NCBI RefSeq assembly: GCF_020859565.1
Contig: NZ_JAJHUO010000017.1
Location: 168,130 to 232,129 of the forward strand
Length of the DNA: 64,000 nucleotides
Reading direction: 5' to 3'
Source: Saccharothrix luteola
GTDB lineage: Bacteria; Actinomycetota; Actinomycetes; Mycobacteriales; Pseudonocardiaceae
In this document: positions 16,820-25,171 of the stretch, one piece after another
Layout: the number at the start of each line of letters is the position of its first letter
How positions within the stretch are numbered: the first letter of the stretch is position 1
Notes under the pieces: generated by a model
The model's input: the letters and a program-made list of their open reading frames with translations, nothing else
Database searches by the model: none
Told to the model about the DNA's origin: nothing
Translations under genes and position numbers: made by a program

Positions 16820-17893
16820 TCAGGTCTCCTTGCAGAACTCGCCGATGGGGATGCCGACGTGCCGCTGCTCGGTCGCGATGTAGCCGAGCAGCTCGTCACC
16901 GCGCTGCAGCTCGGTGACGTTGCGGACCTTCCCGCCGGGCCCGAGCACCCGCACGTGCCAGTCGTCCTGCACGGTCAGGCTCACCTCGACGCCCTCGGGC
17001 GAGTGCGCGGTGATGGTCAGGATCGGCCGTGATTCGAGCTTGGCCCGGCCGACGGTGAGCTTGCGGGTGCGGCCCTCGGAGTTGACGGCGAGCACCGTGC
17101 TGCCCGACCGCAGTTCCGACAGGTAGTTGGTGCGGTTGTCCGGGCCGAGCACGTAGGAGTGCAGTGCGCCCGCGTTGACCCGGAACGGCCGGGTCGGCAT
17201 GTAGGGCAGCGGGTGGGTCTCGCTGCAGCACAGGATGAAACCGGAGGAGAACGAGCCGACGAGGATGCCCTCGTCCTCCTGGAAGTGCGACGCGGTGTCC
17301 ACGCAGACGCGGTCGCCGAGGCCGTTGTGGGTGATGCCCTCGACGGTGAGCGTGGTGAGGTTCAGCGGCGGCGTGGTCGCCTCCAGCAGCCGGGCCAGCT
17401 TGAACACGTCGTTGGCGTCACGGGGGGCCATGAGCACGCCGTCCGAGCCGTGCTCCAGCACGTCGAGCACGATCGCGGCCTCTTCGAGGTCGGCGACGAC
17501 GGTGACCAGCTTGCCGGGCGCGCCGTCGGCGGCGGCGATGACGATCTCCAGCGGGATCTTCGTCGGATCGGTGAACGCGACCACGGTGTGCCCGAGCCGC
17601 ACCGCCGCGGCGCACGCGAGCTTGAGCGTGCGGTCGTCGCGGACCTGCACGAACGCCGCGTCGGTGGTGAGCCGGTCCAGCGCGTCCTGGTCGTCGACGA
17701 CGACGGTGACCAGGTGCGGGCCGTCGACCGGCGCGTCGGCGACGAGCACCCGGGTGATCGTGGGCGGCAGCGTGTCCAGCAGCGCCGGGTCGTCGGAGAC
17801 GACGCCGGCGAGGCGGGCGTGCACGGCGGCGTCCACGACGGCTTCGCGGTGCGCTTCGGGGACGGGTCGGAGGTCGATCCAGGCGAACTTCAA
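16820..17893 (-). CDS. 3-dehydroquinate synthase II-like protein, candidate 3,4-AHBA synthase
   Basis: A 357-aa member of the archaeal-type dehydroquinate synthase II family (AroB', MJ1249-like). Visible blocks include SDGVLMAPRDANDVF, VEGITHNGLGDRVCVDT, GILVGSFSSGFILCCSETH, RPFRVNAGALHSY and GRAKLESRPILTI. In bacteria this family includes GriH and NspH, which close 2-amino-4,5-dihydroxy-6-oxo-7-(phosphooxy)heptanoate to 3-amino-4-hydroxybenzoate. The matching aldolase is next upstream. The start is a rare TTG at 17893 with GGAG five bases upstream; no better start is in frame. Sequence alone does not separate AHBA synthase from a true dehydroquinate synthase. Confidence 0.8.
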   Translation of the reverse strand: MKFAWIDLRPVPEAHREAVVDAAVHARLAGVVSDDPALLDTLPPTITRVLVADAPVDGPHLVTVVVDDQDALDRLTTDAAFVQVRDDRTLKLACAAAVRLGHTVVAFTDPTKIPLEIVIAAADGAPGKLVTVVADLEEAAIVLDVLEHGSDGVLMAPRDANDVFKLARLLEATTPPLNLTTLTVEGITHNGLGDRVCVDTASHFQEDEGILVGSFSSGFILCCSETHPLPYMPTRPFRVNAGALHSYVLGPDNRTNYLSELRSGSTVLAVNSEGRTRKLTVGRAKLESRPILTITAHSPEGVEVSLTVQDDWHVRVLGPGGKVRNVTELQRGDELLGYIATEQRHVGIPIGEFCKET

Positions 17894-17978
17894 CGGTTCT
17901 CCAAGGGGTGAGAGCCCGATCGGCGTGCGGACGGGCCGCCGCCGGTCGGATGACCGGCGGCGGCCGTTGGCGACAAGC

Positions 17979-18776
17979 TCATGACGTGGCCACGACGCCC
18001 GTCATGGCGCGGACCAGGTCCGCTTCGGTGTCGTCGTGGACGATCGAGGCCAGTTCCGCGACCAGCGACATGGGCGCGGGCGCGGTGAACACGCGGCGGC
18101 CGACGGCGAGACCCGCGCAGCCGACCGCCATCGCGGTGCGGGCGTGGTCGACCACGCTGCCGCCGGTGGCGGGGCCGCCCGCGACCAGCACCGGGATCGG
18201 GCAGCTGGCGATCACGTCGGCCATCCGCTGGGCGGGCCGCGCGAGGTTGGTCTTGACGATGTCCGCGCCGAGGTCGACCGCGATGTTGACCACGTGCGCG
18301 AGCAGCGCGGGGTCGTTCGGGTCGGCGATGCGCGGCCCGCGCGGGTAGACCATGGCGATCAGCGGCACGTTCCACTCGTCGCACGCCTTGGCGACCACGC
18401 CGAGGTCGGCGAGCTGCCGCTCCTCGGTGTCCGAGCCGATGTTGACGTGCACGCTCACCGCGTCGGCGCCCAGCCGCAGCGCCTCGTCGACGTCGCCGAC
18501 GATGACCTTGGCGTTGGTGTCGGCGGCGTGCGCGGTGCCGGCGCTGAGGTGGACGACCAGCGCGCAGCCCCCGAGCACGTCCGGGTCGATCGTGCGCACC
18601 CGTCCTTTGTGGACGATGATGGCGTCGGCGCCGCCGACGACGACCGAGTCGATGAGCTCGTGCCACCGGTCGCGCGGCACCACCGGACCGTCCGAGACGC
18701 TGTGGTCGAGCGGGACGAAGAGGTACCTGTCGTCGCGCGGACGGGAAAGGCGGCGCAGTCTCAGCGCTTTCGCCAT
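17979..18776 (-). CDS. Class I aldolase of the ADH synthase / GriI type
   Basis: A 265-aa DhnA/LacD-type aldolase related to archaeal 2-amino-3,7-dideoxyheptulosonate synthase (MJ0400) and GriI. Conserved active-site features are PLDHS (D24, H25), MVYPRG (Y144) and DIVKTNLA with the Schiff-base lysine K175; the phosphate-binding VAGGPATGG and GLAVGRRVF loops follow. In grixazone-type pathways this enzyme condenses aspartate semialdehyde with dihydroxyacetone phosphate. It precedes the GriH-like gene by 85 bases in the same direction. The ATG at 18776 has GGAGG ten bases upstream; the longer frame would cross the divergent promoter. Confidence 0.85.
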   Translation of the reverse strand: MAKALRLRRLSRPRDDRYLFVPLDHSVSDGPVVPRDRWHELIDSVVVGGADAIIVHKGRVRTIDPDVLGGCALVVHLSAGTAHAADTNAKVIVGDVDEALRLGADAVSVHVNIGSDTEERQLADLGVVAKACDEWNVPLIAMVYPRGPRIADPNDPALLAHVVNIAVDLGADIVKTNLARPAQRMADVIASCPIPVLVAGGPATGGSVVDHARTAMAVGCAGLAVGRRVFTAPAPMSLVAELASIVHDDTEADLVRAMTGVVATS

Positions 18777-18862
18777 GTCGCTCACACCTCCCCGGTGTGC
18801 GGTGCCGGTCTTGCCAGCAGGGTGGTGGACCCGGCGAGCGCGGCGGGAGGTGTGAGGTGGCG

Positions 18863-18878
18863 ATAACTCCTCAGTTAT
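18863..18878. promoter_or_regulatory. Probable LysR operator
   Basis: ATAACT at 18863-18868 and AGTTAT at 18873-18878 form a perfect inverted repeat around CCTC. It lies between the divergent aldolase (start 18776) and LysR (start 18983) genes, and it is AT-rich against its surroundings, as LysR boxes usually are. Confidence 0.6.
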
Positions 18879-18982
18879 GCACCTGTTGGAGCAACGGGAG
18901 GGGAACATCGGGACGCGGAGCCGTCACCCGACCGGCACGCGCGATCGGTGTCCGGTTCGTCTCGTTGCCCTAGGCTGCCGCA

Positions 18983-19945
18983 GTGAACATGGAGCTCAGG
19001 CACCTCCACGTCGTGCTGACCGTGGCGGAAGCGGGCAGCATCAGCCGAGCCGCCTCACTGCTGAAGATCGCGCAGGCCGGTTTGACCGCGCAGTTGCGGC
19101 GCATCGAGCGTGGCTTCGGTGGTCCGTTGTTCCTGCGGCGCACGGACGGCGTCGAACTGACCGAACTCGGCCGCCACGTCGTGCTGCGATCCCGTGACCT
19201 GGTGGAACGGTTCGACGACCTGCTGGTCACCGCGCGCAAGCTCGCCGCGGAGAGCGACGTGACGGGCATCCGGCTCGGCGGGGTGGCCGGTTCGCCGACG
19301 CCGTTGCTGGTCGGCGTGGTGCGCTCGCTGCTGCCGACGCACCAGCAGACCACCCACATCGAACGCACCAGCGACGCCGTGCTCGACCTGGTGCGGACCG
19401 GGAAGTTGGACCTCGCGCTGGTCACGGAGTTCCCCCAGAGTCCACTGCGGATCCCCGAACAGGCCGACTGCCGGACCGTCGTGGCGGAACCGATGCTGGT
19501 CGGGATCGCGGCGGGGCACCGGTTGTCGGCGCGAAACGAGATTCGGCTGTCCGAACTGGCCGACGAGGAGTGGGCGGTGCCCGACGAGAGCTACGGCGGC
19601 GGGCGGTTGAACCTCCACCTCGCGTGCGAGGCGGCCGGGTTCACGCCGCGCTGCGCGCATTTCGGGGTCGATCCGGCGTCGGCGGCGGAACTGGTGCGTT
19701 CCGGCCACACCGTGGCGTGCTTCTTCCCGACCGGGCACGACCTGCCCGGTGTGCTGCTGAAACCGATCGTGGGCAATCCGGTGCACCGGCGGGTCACGGT
19801 GGTGTGGCGGCGCGATTGCGGGGCGGCCGAGCACGTCGACGAGCTCCACGCGGCGCTGCTGCGCGCCTACCAGGAGCGGATCTGGGCGCACGGTCCGCGC
19901 ACGGCGAAGCTCGCCGCCACCGGGCTGAGCGTGGCGGCCAGCTGA
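18983..19945 (+). CDS. LysR family transcriptional regulator
   Basis: A 320-aa LysR-type regulator. The winged helix-turn-helix at residues 1-60 reads MELRHLHVVLTVAEAGSISR and AASLLKIAQAGLTAQLRRIE, then GGPLFLRR and LTELGR. The effector domain follows with the IRLGGVAGSPTPLLVGV and LVGIAAGHRLS elements of the substrate-binding fold. It is transcribed away from the aldolase/AroB'-like pair and shares a 206-base promoter region with a LysR-like palindrome, so it is the likely activator of that pair. The effector is unknown. Confidence 0.9.
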   Translation: MNMELRHLHVVLTVAEAGSISRAASLLKIAQAGLTAQLRRIERGFGGPLFLRRTDGVELTELGRHVVLRSRDLVERFDDLLVTARKLAAESDVTGIRLGGVAGSPTPLLVGVVRSLLPTHQQTTHIERTSDAVLDLVRTGKLDLALVTEFPQSPLRIPEQADCRTVVAEPMLVGIAAGHRLSARNEIRLSELADEEWAVPDESYGGGRLNLHLACEAAGFTPRCAHFGVDPASAAELVRSGHTVACFFPTGHDLPGVLLKPIVGNPVHRRVTVVWRRDCGAAEHVDELHAALLRAYQERIWAHGPRTAKLAATGLSVAAS

Positions 19946-19979
19946 CGTCCCCGACCGGGCGCGCCCGGCGTCGGGGTCC

Positions 19980-20023
19980 CGGGCCGTGGGCCTGGGTGCC
20001 GCCCAGCACTGGCCCACGGCCCG
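19980..20023. terminator. Bidirectional terminator between LysR and SARP genes
   Basis: CGGGCCGTGGGCC at 19980-19992 pairs with GGCCCACGGCCCG at 20011-20023, 13 bases with no mismatch. The loop itself can form a second small stem. It lies between the two convergent stops. Confidence 0.7.
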
Positions 20024-20079
20024 GAGTCTCACCGGTCGTCCCGGCGGGGGGAAGTTAACGGCGTGCGGTAAAGCGGCGC

Positions 20080-20790
20080 CTAAACGCGCAGCGCTTCGCG
20101 GTACAGCTCGCGCAGTTGCGGCCCCGGCGGCACGCCGAGCTCGTCGGCCAGGGTGCGGCGGACGTCCTGGAAGACGCGCAGCGCCTCGGTCCGCCGGCCG
20201 CAGGACAGCAGCGCCGTCATGAGCAGGTGGCGCAGGGTCTCCGAGAACGGGTGCTCGGCCACCAGGGGCGTCAGCGCCTCCACCGCCTGGGCGTGCCTGC
20301 CCAGCGCCAGGTCGGTCTCGATGGCCGCTTCGAGGGTGGCCAGGTGGTGCGCCTCCAGCGGCGCGCAGAGCACGGCGCGCAGCGGTTCGGACTCCGCGCC
20401 GGCCAGCGGCGTGCCCCGCCACAGGGCCAACGCCCTGGTGTAGAGGTCGCGCCGGTGTTCGAGGTCCGCGGTGACGGCGGCCCGCGCGGTCAGGCGGCGG
20501 AACCGCAGGGCGTCCACCTGGTCCGGTTCGGCCCGCAGCACGTACCCGGCGTCCTGGTGCGTCACCGGCACGCCCTCGCCGCGCAGGACCGAGATGTGCA
20601 CCTGGAGCGACTTGCGAGCGCGTCGCGGCAGGTCTTCGCCCCACACCAGGTCGAGCAGCCGGTCCACCGGCACCCGTTTGCCGCAGTGCGCCGCCAGCAC
20701 GGCCAGGACCTGGCCCGGTTTGCGCCGCAACGCCCTCGGCTCCCCGCCGTCCCGCCGGACCTCGACCGGGCCCAGGATCCGGAACTCCAC
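20080..20790 (-). CDS. SARP family regulator (AfsR/DnrI type)
   Basis: A 236-aa Streptomyces antibiotic regulatory protein. The OmpR-like winged helix covers residues 1-90 (FRILGPVEV, KPGQVLAVLA, VPVDRLLDLVWGEDLP, LQVHISVLR) and the bacterial transcriptional activation (BTAD) domain the rest (LRFRRLTARA, LYTRALALWRG, ALTPLVAEHPFSETLRHLLM, AL.GRRTEALRVFQDVR, ELGVPPGPQLRELY). No ATPase or TPR part follows, so it is a small SARP. SARPs activate biosynthetic clusters by binding heptamer repeats; its neighbours are the 3,4-AHBA-like genes and a cupin. Confidence 0.92.
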   Translation of the reverse strand: MEFRILGPVEVRRDGGEPRALRRKPGQVLAVLAAHCGKRVPVDRLLDLVWGEDLPRRARKSLQVHISVLRGEGVPVTHQDAGYVLRAEPDQVDALRFRRLTARAAVTADLEHRRDLYTRALALWRGTPLAGAESEPLRAVLCAPLEAHHLATLEAAIETDLALGRHAQAVEALTPLVAEHPFSETLRHLLMTALLSCGRRTEALRVFQDVRRTLADELGVPPGPQLRELYREALRV

Positions 20791-20877
20791 TCCGACCCCC
20801 AGTCGCGTTGAACTTTCACCAATAAAGACGCGACTGTGACGGGCAGTTTCGTGCCGTGGTTCCGCCGGACGGACGAC

Positions 20878-21243
20878 TCAGCGCGCGTCCTCGTCGCGCG
20901 CGCTGAAGCGCTCGGCCATCTCCACGTCCCACCAGGCGGCGAAGAACTGGAAGTCGGCCTCGCCGTCGTTGACCAGCTGGTGCTCCTCGTACGGGCGGAA
21001 GTGCACGATGTCGCCCGCCGCGAACGGCAGCCTGCCCTCGTCGGTGACGATCTCCGCCTCGCCGGACACGGCCACCCAGACCTCGTGCTCGCGGTGGGCG
21101 TGGGTGCTCGACGCCGCGCCCGGCTGCACCACGCACCACGAGCCGTCGAACGGCGCGTTCACCAGCGGCCACGGCATCAGCCTGCGGGCCACCAGCCCGC
21201 TGTCCCGGACCAGTTCCCCCGGGTCGAGTCGGCGCATCTCCAC
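20878..21243 (-). CDS. Small cupin protein
   Basis: A 121-aa single-domain cupin. The two cupin motifs are seen: HAHREHEVWVAVSGEAEI, with a typical HxHxxxE-like metal set, and DIVHFRPYEEHQLVND with the second-motif His. Such proteins range from dioxygenases and isomerases to sugar- or metal-sensing proteins. The start could be the GTG at 21243 or the ATG two codons later. It lies next to the SARP gene on the same strand and might belong to that cluster, but no motif says what it binds. Confidence 0.75.
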   Translation of the reverse strand: MEMRRLDPGELVRDSGLVARRLMPWPLVNAPFDGSWCVVQPGAASSTHAHREHEVWVAVSGEAEIVTDEGRLPFAAGDIVHFRPYEEHQLVNDGEADFQFFAAWWDVEMAERFSARDEDAR

Positions 21244-21413
21244 GGCTACCGCCCCACCACGGCGGCAGGCTCCACGTGTCCCACGGTGCTCTCCCAGGCG
21301 CCGACCGAAATCCGACGTTGTCAACGGCGGACTCTCGGCGTGGCCGCCGGAGGTTTCCGCCACGGCACGCCGGGGCGGAAACCCATTGCCACCGAACGGC
21401 CCACCGCCAGAAA

Positions 21414-21637
21414 CTATCGACCAAGGTGCGCGGCGGCCACACGCTCGAGCGCGCACGTTCGCCACGAGTACACGACGAGTTCGGTCACCCGTTCCCCGTC
21501 GACCTCCGCCGACGCGCGCCCGACCCGGTCGTACCGCAGGTCGGAGCGTTCGGGCAGGCCGTCGTCCGGCCGGCGCGGCGTCCGCCGGCGCGGCCCGCTC
21601 GTCCTTCGGGATCGCGAAAACCCGCAGTACCAGCCGA
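21414..21637 (-). pseudogene. Possible remnant of a short coding region
   Basis: No intact gene fills 21244-21637. In one minus-strand frame from about 21550 to 21414 the codons are mostly G/C-ended and read like protein (LRYDRVGRASAEVDGERV, then VYSWRTCALERVAAAHL) up to a TAG at 21414. Upstream, a different frame (LVLRVFAIPKDERAAP) looks better. That pattern suggests a frameshifted remnant or a sequencing error. No family is recognised, and the rest of the gap towards 21244 holds nothing I can name. Confidence 0.2.
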
Positions 21638-22078
21638 TTACCGGTCCGCGTGCCGGAGCACGCTCTCCACCTCCGTGCGGAACGCGGTGACGCCGTCCTC
21701 GCCCTCTGGCGCGCCGTGCGCCTGGAGCAGGTGCAGCAACGCCACGCCGCTCGCGGACCGGCGGGACAGCGCGCGGAACGAGAACGCCGCCTCGTACCCG
21801 GTGATCGCCGTGGCCAGCGCCGCCGCGACCGTGGCCAGGAACGCCCACAGCGCGCGCCGCCCGTCATCGGCGACGGCCACCGCGCCCAACGCCGCCGCCG
21901 CCGTGAACAGCAGCACCGACAGGCTCGTGGTCCACCGGCGTGCGGCGGTGTAGCGGGCCTGGGCCTGCTCGAACCCGGCGAGCCGTTCGCCGACCCGGTG
22001 GCGCAGGTAGGCGCGGAGGAACTGCTCGCGGTGGTCGTCGACCACCGTCGGCCGGGCCGACGATCCGGTGCTGGTCAT
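21638..22078 (-). CDS. 2TM SLATT-like / DUF4231-type membrane protein
   Basis: A 146-aa protein: an N-terminal amphipathic helix (REQFLRAYLRHRVGERLAGF), a Tyr/Arg-rich turn before the first membrane segment (TTSLSVLLFTAAAALGAVAV), a second segment (LWAFLATVAAALATAITGYE), and a C-terminal helix that closes on itself. This is the build of SLATT (SMODS/SLOG-associating two-transmembrane) domains, predicted pore-forming effectors. Its ATG overlaps the stop of the SLOG gene by four bases, so it is made with it. SLATT assignment rests on architecture and context, not a diagnostic motif. Confidence 0.65.
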   Translation of the reverse strand: MTSTGSSARPTVVDDHREQFLRAYLRHRVGERLAGFEQAQARYTAARRWTTSLSVLLFTAAAALGAVAVADDGRRALWAFLATVAAALATAITGYEAAFSFRALSRRSASGVALLHLLQAHGAPEGEDGVTAFRTEVESVLRHADR

Positions 22079-23691
22079 GTGCGGCTCACCGATTCGTGCC
22101 GGAGCCGCGCCACGGCCGTCGCCAACTCGCGGGCGCGCTCGGCGCGCTCGGCGTCGTCGACGGTGGGCGGTGCGGCCAGGTGGTCGAAGTACAAGGCGCG
22201 CAACTGCTCGGCCCGGACCTTGGCGTCGGGGTCCTCGCCGGACCGCGCCACGACCGCGAGCACCGCCGCCGCCGCGCCGGACACGGCCAGCAGCACACCG
22301 GGCCACGGCTCGTCCCGCAGCCAGACCTGCAACGCGGCGGACACCGTGGCGCCGAAGCCGGCGGCGATGGCGAGCACCACCAGCAGGCGGGCGCGTTCGC
22401 GCGAGCGGAGGGCGGCGACCTCGCACTCGTGCAGCACGGGGGCCACCACCTGGTTCGCCTCGTGGATCGCGTCGGCGAGCAGCGGGTAGTCGAGCACGTA
22501 GCCGGGATCGATCACCGGGTGCGGCTCGGGCGCCCGGAACGGCACCCGCGGCCACACGGCGGGCGGCGGCACGTCGGCGTGCAGCTTGGCGCCGGGCCGG
22601 TTGCCCAGCACCCGCCGCACCACGGCCGCCACCTTGTCCGCCCCTTCGTCCAGGTGCACCACGGCGACCTGGCCGCTGCGCACCAGCACGGCGAGGTCGT
22701 CGTCGCGTTCGGCGGCAGAGGGCTGCGGCGGGGACGCGACGGGGGTCGGCGCGGGCGCGGTGGGAGCAGAGACGGTGGGGACGGACGCGGCGGGGAAGGG
22801 GGCGACGGCGCCCTTCGCGCTCCCGGTCTCGAGGGCGGCGACCTCGGCGGTCGCGCCCTTCACGCCCGCGATCCCGGCGGCCGTGACCTTGTCGGCCGCG
22901 CCGGTGACGCGCGCGACCTCGGCATCGGCCTGCGCCGTCCCGCCGCCCGCACCGGGTTGAGGCTCACCGCCTGCGATCGCGCCGTGGGCGGAGGGTGCAG
23001 GGGTCGCGGCGAGCGCGGAAGGGTCGGGTGTGGCGGAGGCGGCTCCGGCCGGGGCGGTGGCGGTGGTGCCGGAAGCGGGGGTGGCCGGAGTGTTCCGGGG
23101 CCTGCCGCCCGCGATCTCGTCGGCCAACCCTCCCGTGCCCGCGAGCACCAGCAACGGCCGGTCGCGGCTCAGGTGGTCGACCAGGGCGGCCCGCGCGACC
23201 TCGCCACCGCCGATCAGCAGCGCGAGCGCCGGGCGCTTCGACCCGGTGACGGCGTCGACCGCGCGGAACAGCGCGGGCAGTTCCTCGCCCCACTTCGACC
23301 CCGGCACGAGCACCGCCGTGTCGTGGTTCACGTTGAGCCGTACCTCACCGTCGGCGGGCTCCGCGTCCTCCGCGGCCACCCGCCCGGACGGCGCGACGCC
23401 GACCAGCCGCGGCCACCGGCCGTCCAACGACTCGGCGGCCAGGCCGACCAGGTGCGTGACGCCCACGTCGGCACCCGCCGTGACCACGACCGCGTCCGCC
23501 CTGGCCGCCGCCGCGAGCACCACGCGCAGCACCGGGAGCACCTCGGCGGCCAGTTCGGTGCTCAGGGCGTCGGCGGAGCCGAACACCGCCAGGACCGGGC
23601 GACCGCGGGGCAGGCCGAGGGCGCGTGCCCGGATGTCGGCGTCGGGATGGGCCAGTCGCCGCACCCGTGGGCCGGTACCCGCTGTAGGCAT
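22075..23691 (-). CDS. TRPM-type SLOG (LSDAT) protein with C-terminal 2TM region
   Basis: A 538-aa protein in three parts. Residues 1-200 look like the prokaryotic SLOG domain related to the TRPM ligand sensor (LSDAT): a Rossmann-like VLAVFGSADAL strand, VVVTAGADVGVTHLVGLA, RLVGVAPSGRV, LNVNHDTAVLVPG.KWGEELP and LLVLAGTGGLADEIAGG. A low-complexity Ala/Pro linker (about 200-330) follows. The C-terminal part has two membrane segments (LLVVLAIAAGFGATVSAAL, GVLLAVSGAAAAVLAVVA) like a second SLATT-type effector. Family knowledge: such SLOG domains are predicted sensors of NAD- or ADP-ribose-type ligands in conflict systems. The ATG at 23691 is preferred over a GTG at 23700. Confidence 0.75.
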   Translation of the reverse strand: MPTAGTGPRVRRLAHPDADIRARALGLPRGRPVLAVFGSADALSTELAAEVLPVLRVVLAAAARADAVVVTAGADVGVTHLVGLAAESLDGRWPRLVGVAPSGRVAAEDAEPADGEVRLNVNHDTAVLVPGSKWGEELPALFRAVDAVTGSKRPALALLIGGGEVARAALVDHLSRDRPLLVLAGTGGLADEIAGGRPRNTPATPASGTTATAPAGAASATPDPSALAATPAPSAHGAIAGGEPQPGAGGGTAQADAEVARVTGAADKVTAAGIAGVKGATAEVAALETGSAKGAVAPFPAASVPTVSAPTAPAPTPVASPPQPSAAERDDDLAVLVRSGQVAVVHLDEGADKVAAVVRRVLGNRPGAKLHADVPPPAVWPRVPFRAPEPHPVIDPGYVLDYPLLADAIHEANQVVAPVLHECEVAALRSRERARLLVVLAIAAGFGATVSAALQVWLRDEPWPGVLLAVSGAAAAVLAVVARSGEDPDAKVRAEQLRALYFDHLAAPPTVDDAERAERARELATAVARLRHESVSRT

Positions 23692-23767
23692 GCCGGGCAC
23701 CCTAGCGGTGGCTCACGCGAATTTCACCCGTCCGAGGTCGGGTTTCACCGCAGGTAGAGTGCTGGAC

Positions 23768-25171
23768 GTGTCGATTGACCCCGCCGAACTGGAAATCGCC
23801 CTAAGGGTGCTCGCCCAAGTGGACGAACTGGACACCGAGCACCCCGACGCGGTAGCCGTCCGCCGGGCCACCGCCGGCATCTGGAAGAGCCTGCGCAAGC
23901 GCCGCAAGGCCGACCGCCGGGCCTCGGTCACGGCCGCCGACCGCGCCGTCATCGAGGCGACCGCGACCGGCTCGCCGTCCCGCATCGACGACGAGACCCG
24001 CGGCGTGCTGCTGCGCGAGCCGGAACCCGGCGCGAAGGCGGGCACGCTGCTGCGCGCCCGGTCCTGCTACACGTGCAAGAAGCGGTACACCGAGGTGGAC
24101 GCGTTCTACCACCAGCTGTGCCCGGACTGCGCGGCGCTGAACCGGGCCAAGCGCGACCAGGGCGCGGACCTGACCGGCAAGCGCGCCCTGCTCACCGGCG
24201 GCCGCGCCAAGATCGGCATGTACATCGCGCTGCGGCTGCTGCGCGACGGCGCGCACACCACCATCACCACCCGGTTCCCGCGCGACGCGGTGCGCCGGTT
24301 CGCGTCCATGCCCGACAGCGCCGACTGGCTGCACCGGCTCCGCGTGGTCGGCATCGACCTGCGCGACCCGGCCCAGGTCGTGCAGCTGGCCGACTCGGTG
24401 GCCGCCGCCGGCCCGCTGGACATCCTGATCAACAACGCCGCCCAGACCGTGCGCCGCTCGGCGGGGGCCTACGCGCCGCTGGTGGCGGCCGAGGCCGAAC
24501 CCCTCAATCCGGGGCAACTGCCGTCCGGTCCCCTGCCCGAGCTGGTGACGTTCGGGCACACCACGTCCGCGCACCCGGTGGCGTTGGCGGGCACGTTGGC
24601 CGACACCATCCCCGCGGTCACGGCGCTGGCGCTGACCGCCGGGTCCAAGGAGATCGACGCGGGCGGCCTGGTGCCCGACGAGGCGCCGGTCAACAGCTGG
24701 GTGCAGCGGGTGGACGAGGTCGACCCGGTGGAGCTGCTGGAAGTGCAGCTGTGCAACAGCACCGCGCCGTTCATCCTGATCTCCCGGCTGCGCCCGGCGA
24801 TGGCCGCCTCGCCCGCGCGCCGCAAGTACGTGGTGAACGTCTCGGCGATGGAAGGCCAGTTCAGCCGCGCCTACAAGGGGCCGGGCCACCCGCACACGAA
24901 CATGGCCAAGGCCGCGTTGAACATGCTGACCCGCACCAGCGCGGAGGAGATGCTGACCGAGGACGGCATCCTCATGACCGCCGTCGACACCGGCTGGATC
25001 ACCGACGAACGGCCGCACCCGACCAAGATGCGGCTGGCCGCCGAGGGTTTCCACGCGCCGCTGGACCTCGTCGACGGCGCGGCCAGGGTGTACGACCCGA
25101 TCGTGCGCGGCGAGCTCGGCGAGGACCTGTACGGCTGCTTCCTGAAGGACTACGCGCCCGCGCCCTGGTGA
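23768..25171 (+). CDS. SDR-fold oxidoreductase with N-terminal zinc ribbon
   Basis: A 467-aa protein. Residues 1-95 are helical and Arg-rich, then comes a zinc ribbon (C100-x2-C103 and C118-x2-C121) and a Rossmann domain with LLTGGRAKIGMYIALRLL, INNAAQ and VNVSAMEG. The usual YxxxK is replaced: the lysine (K381 in TNMAKAALNM) is there but the residue four before it is Thr, so the classical proton donor is absent. Function is unknown; the family occurs in bacteria and fungi under general SDR names. Probably leaderless: TAGAGT at 23756 is six bases before the GTG. Confidence 0.8.
   Translation: MSIDPAELEIALRVLAQVDELDTEHPDAVAVRRATAGIWKSLRKRRKADRRASVTAADRAVIEATATGSPSRIDDETRGVLLREPEPGAKAGTLLRARSCYTCKKRYTEVDAFYHQLCPDCAALNRAKRDQGADLTGKRALLTGGRAKIGMYIALRLLRDGAHTTITTRFPRDAVRRFASMPDSADWLHRLRVVGIDLRDPAQVVQLADSVAAAGPLDILINNAAQTVRRSAGAYAPLVAAEAEPLNPGQLPSGPLPELVTFGHTTSAHPVALAGTLADTIPAVTALALTAGSKEIDAGGLVPDEAPVNSWVQRVDEVDPVELLEVQLCNSTAPFILISRLRPAMAASPARRKYVVNVSAMEGQFSRAYKGPGHPHTNMAKAALNMLTRTSAEEMLTEDGILMTAVDTGWITDERPHPTKMRLAAEGFHAPLDLVDGAARVYDPIVRGELGEDLYGCFLKDYAPAPW

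Noticed and set aside
23030..23767. Extension of the SDR frame back to 23030
   Set aside because: It lies antisense to the SLOG gene; GTG 23768 with a -10 element fits a leaderless start.
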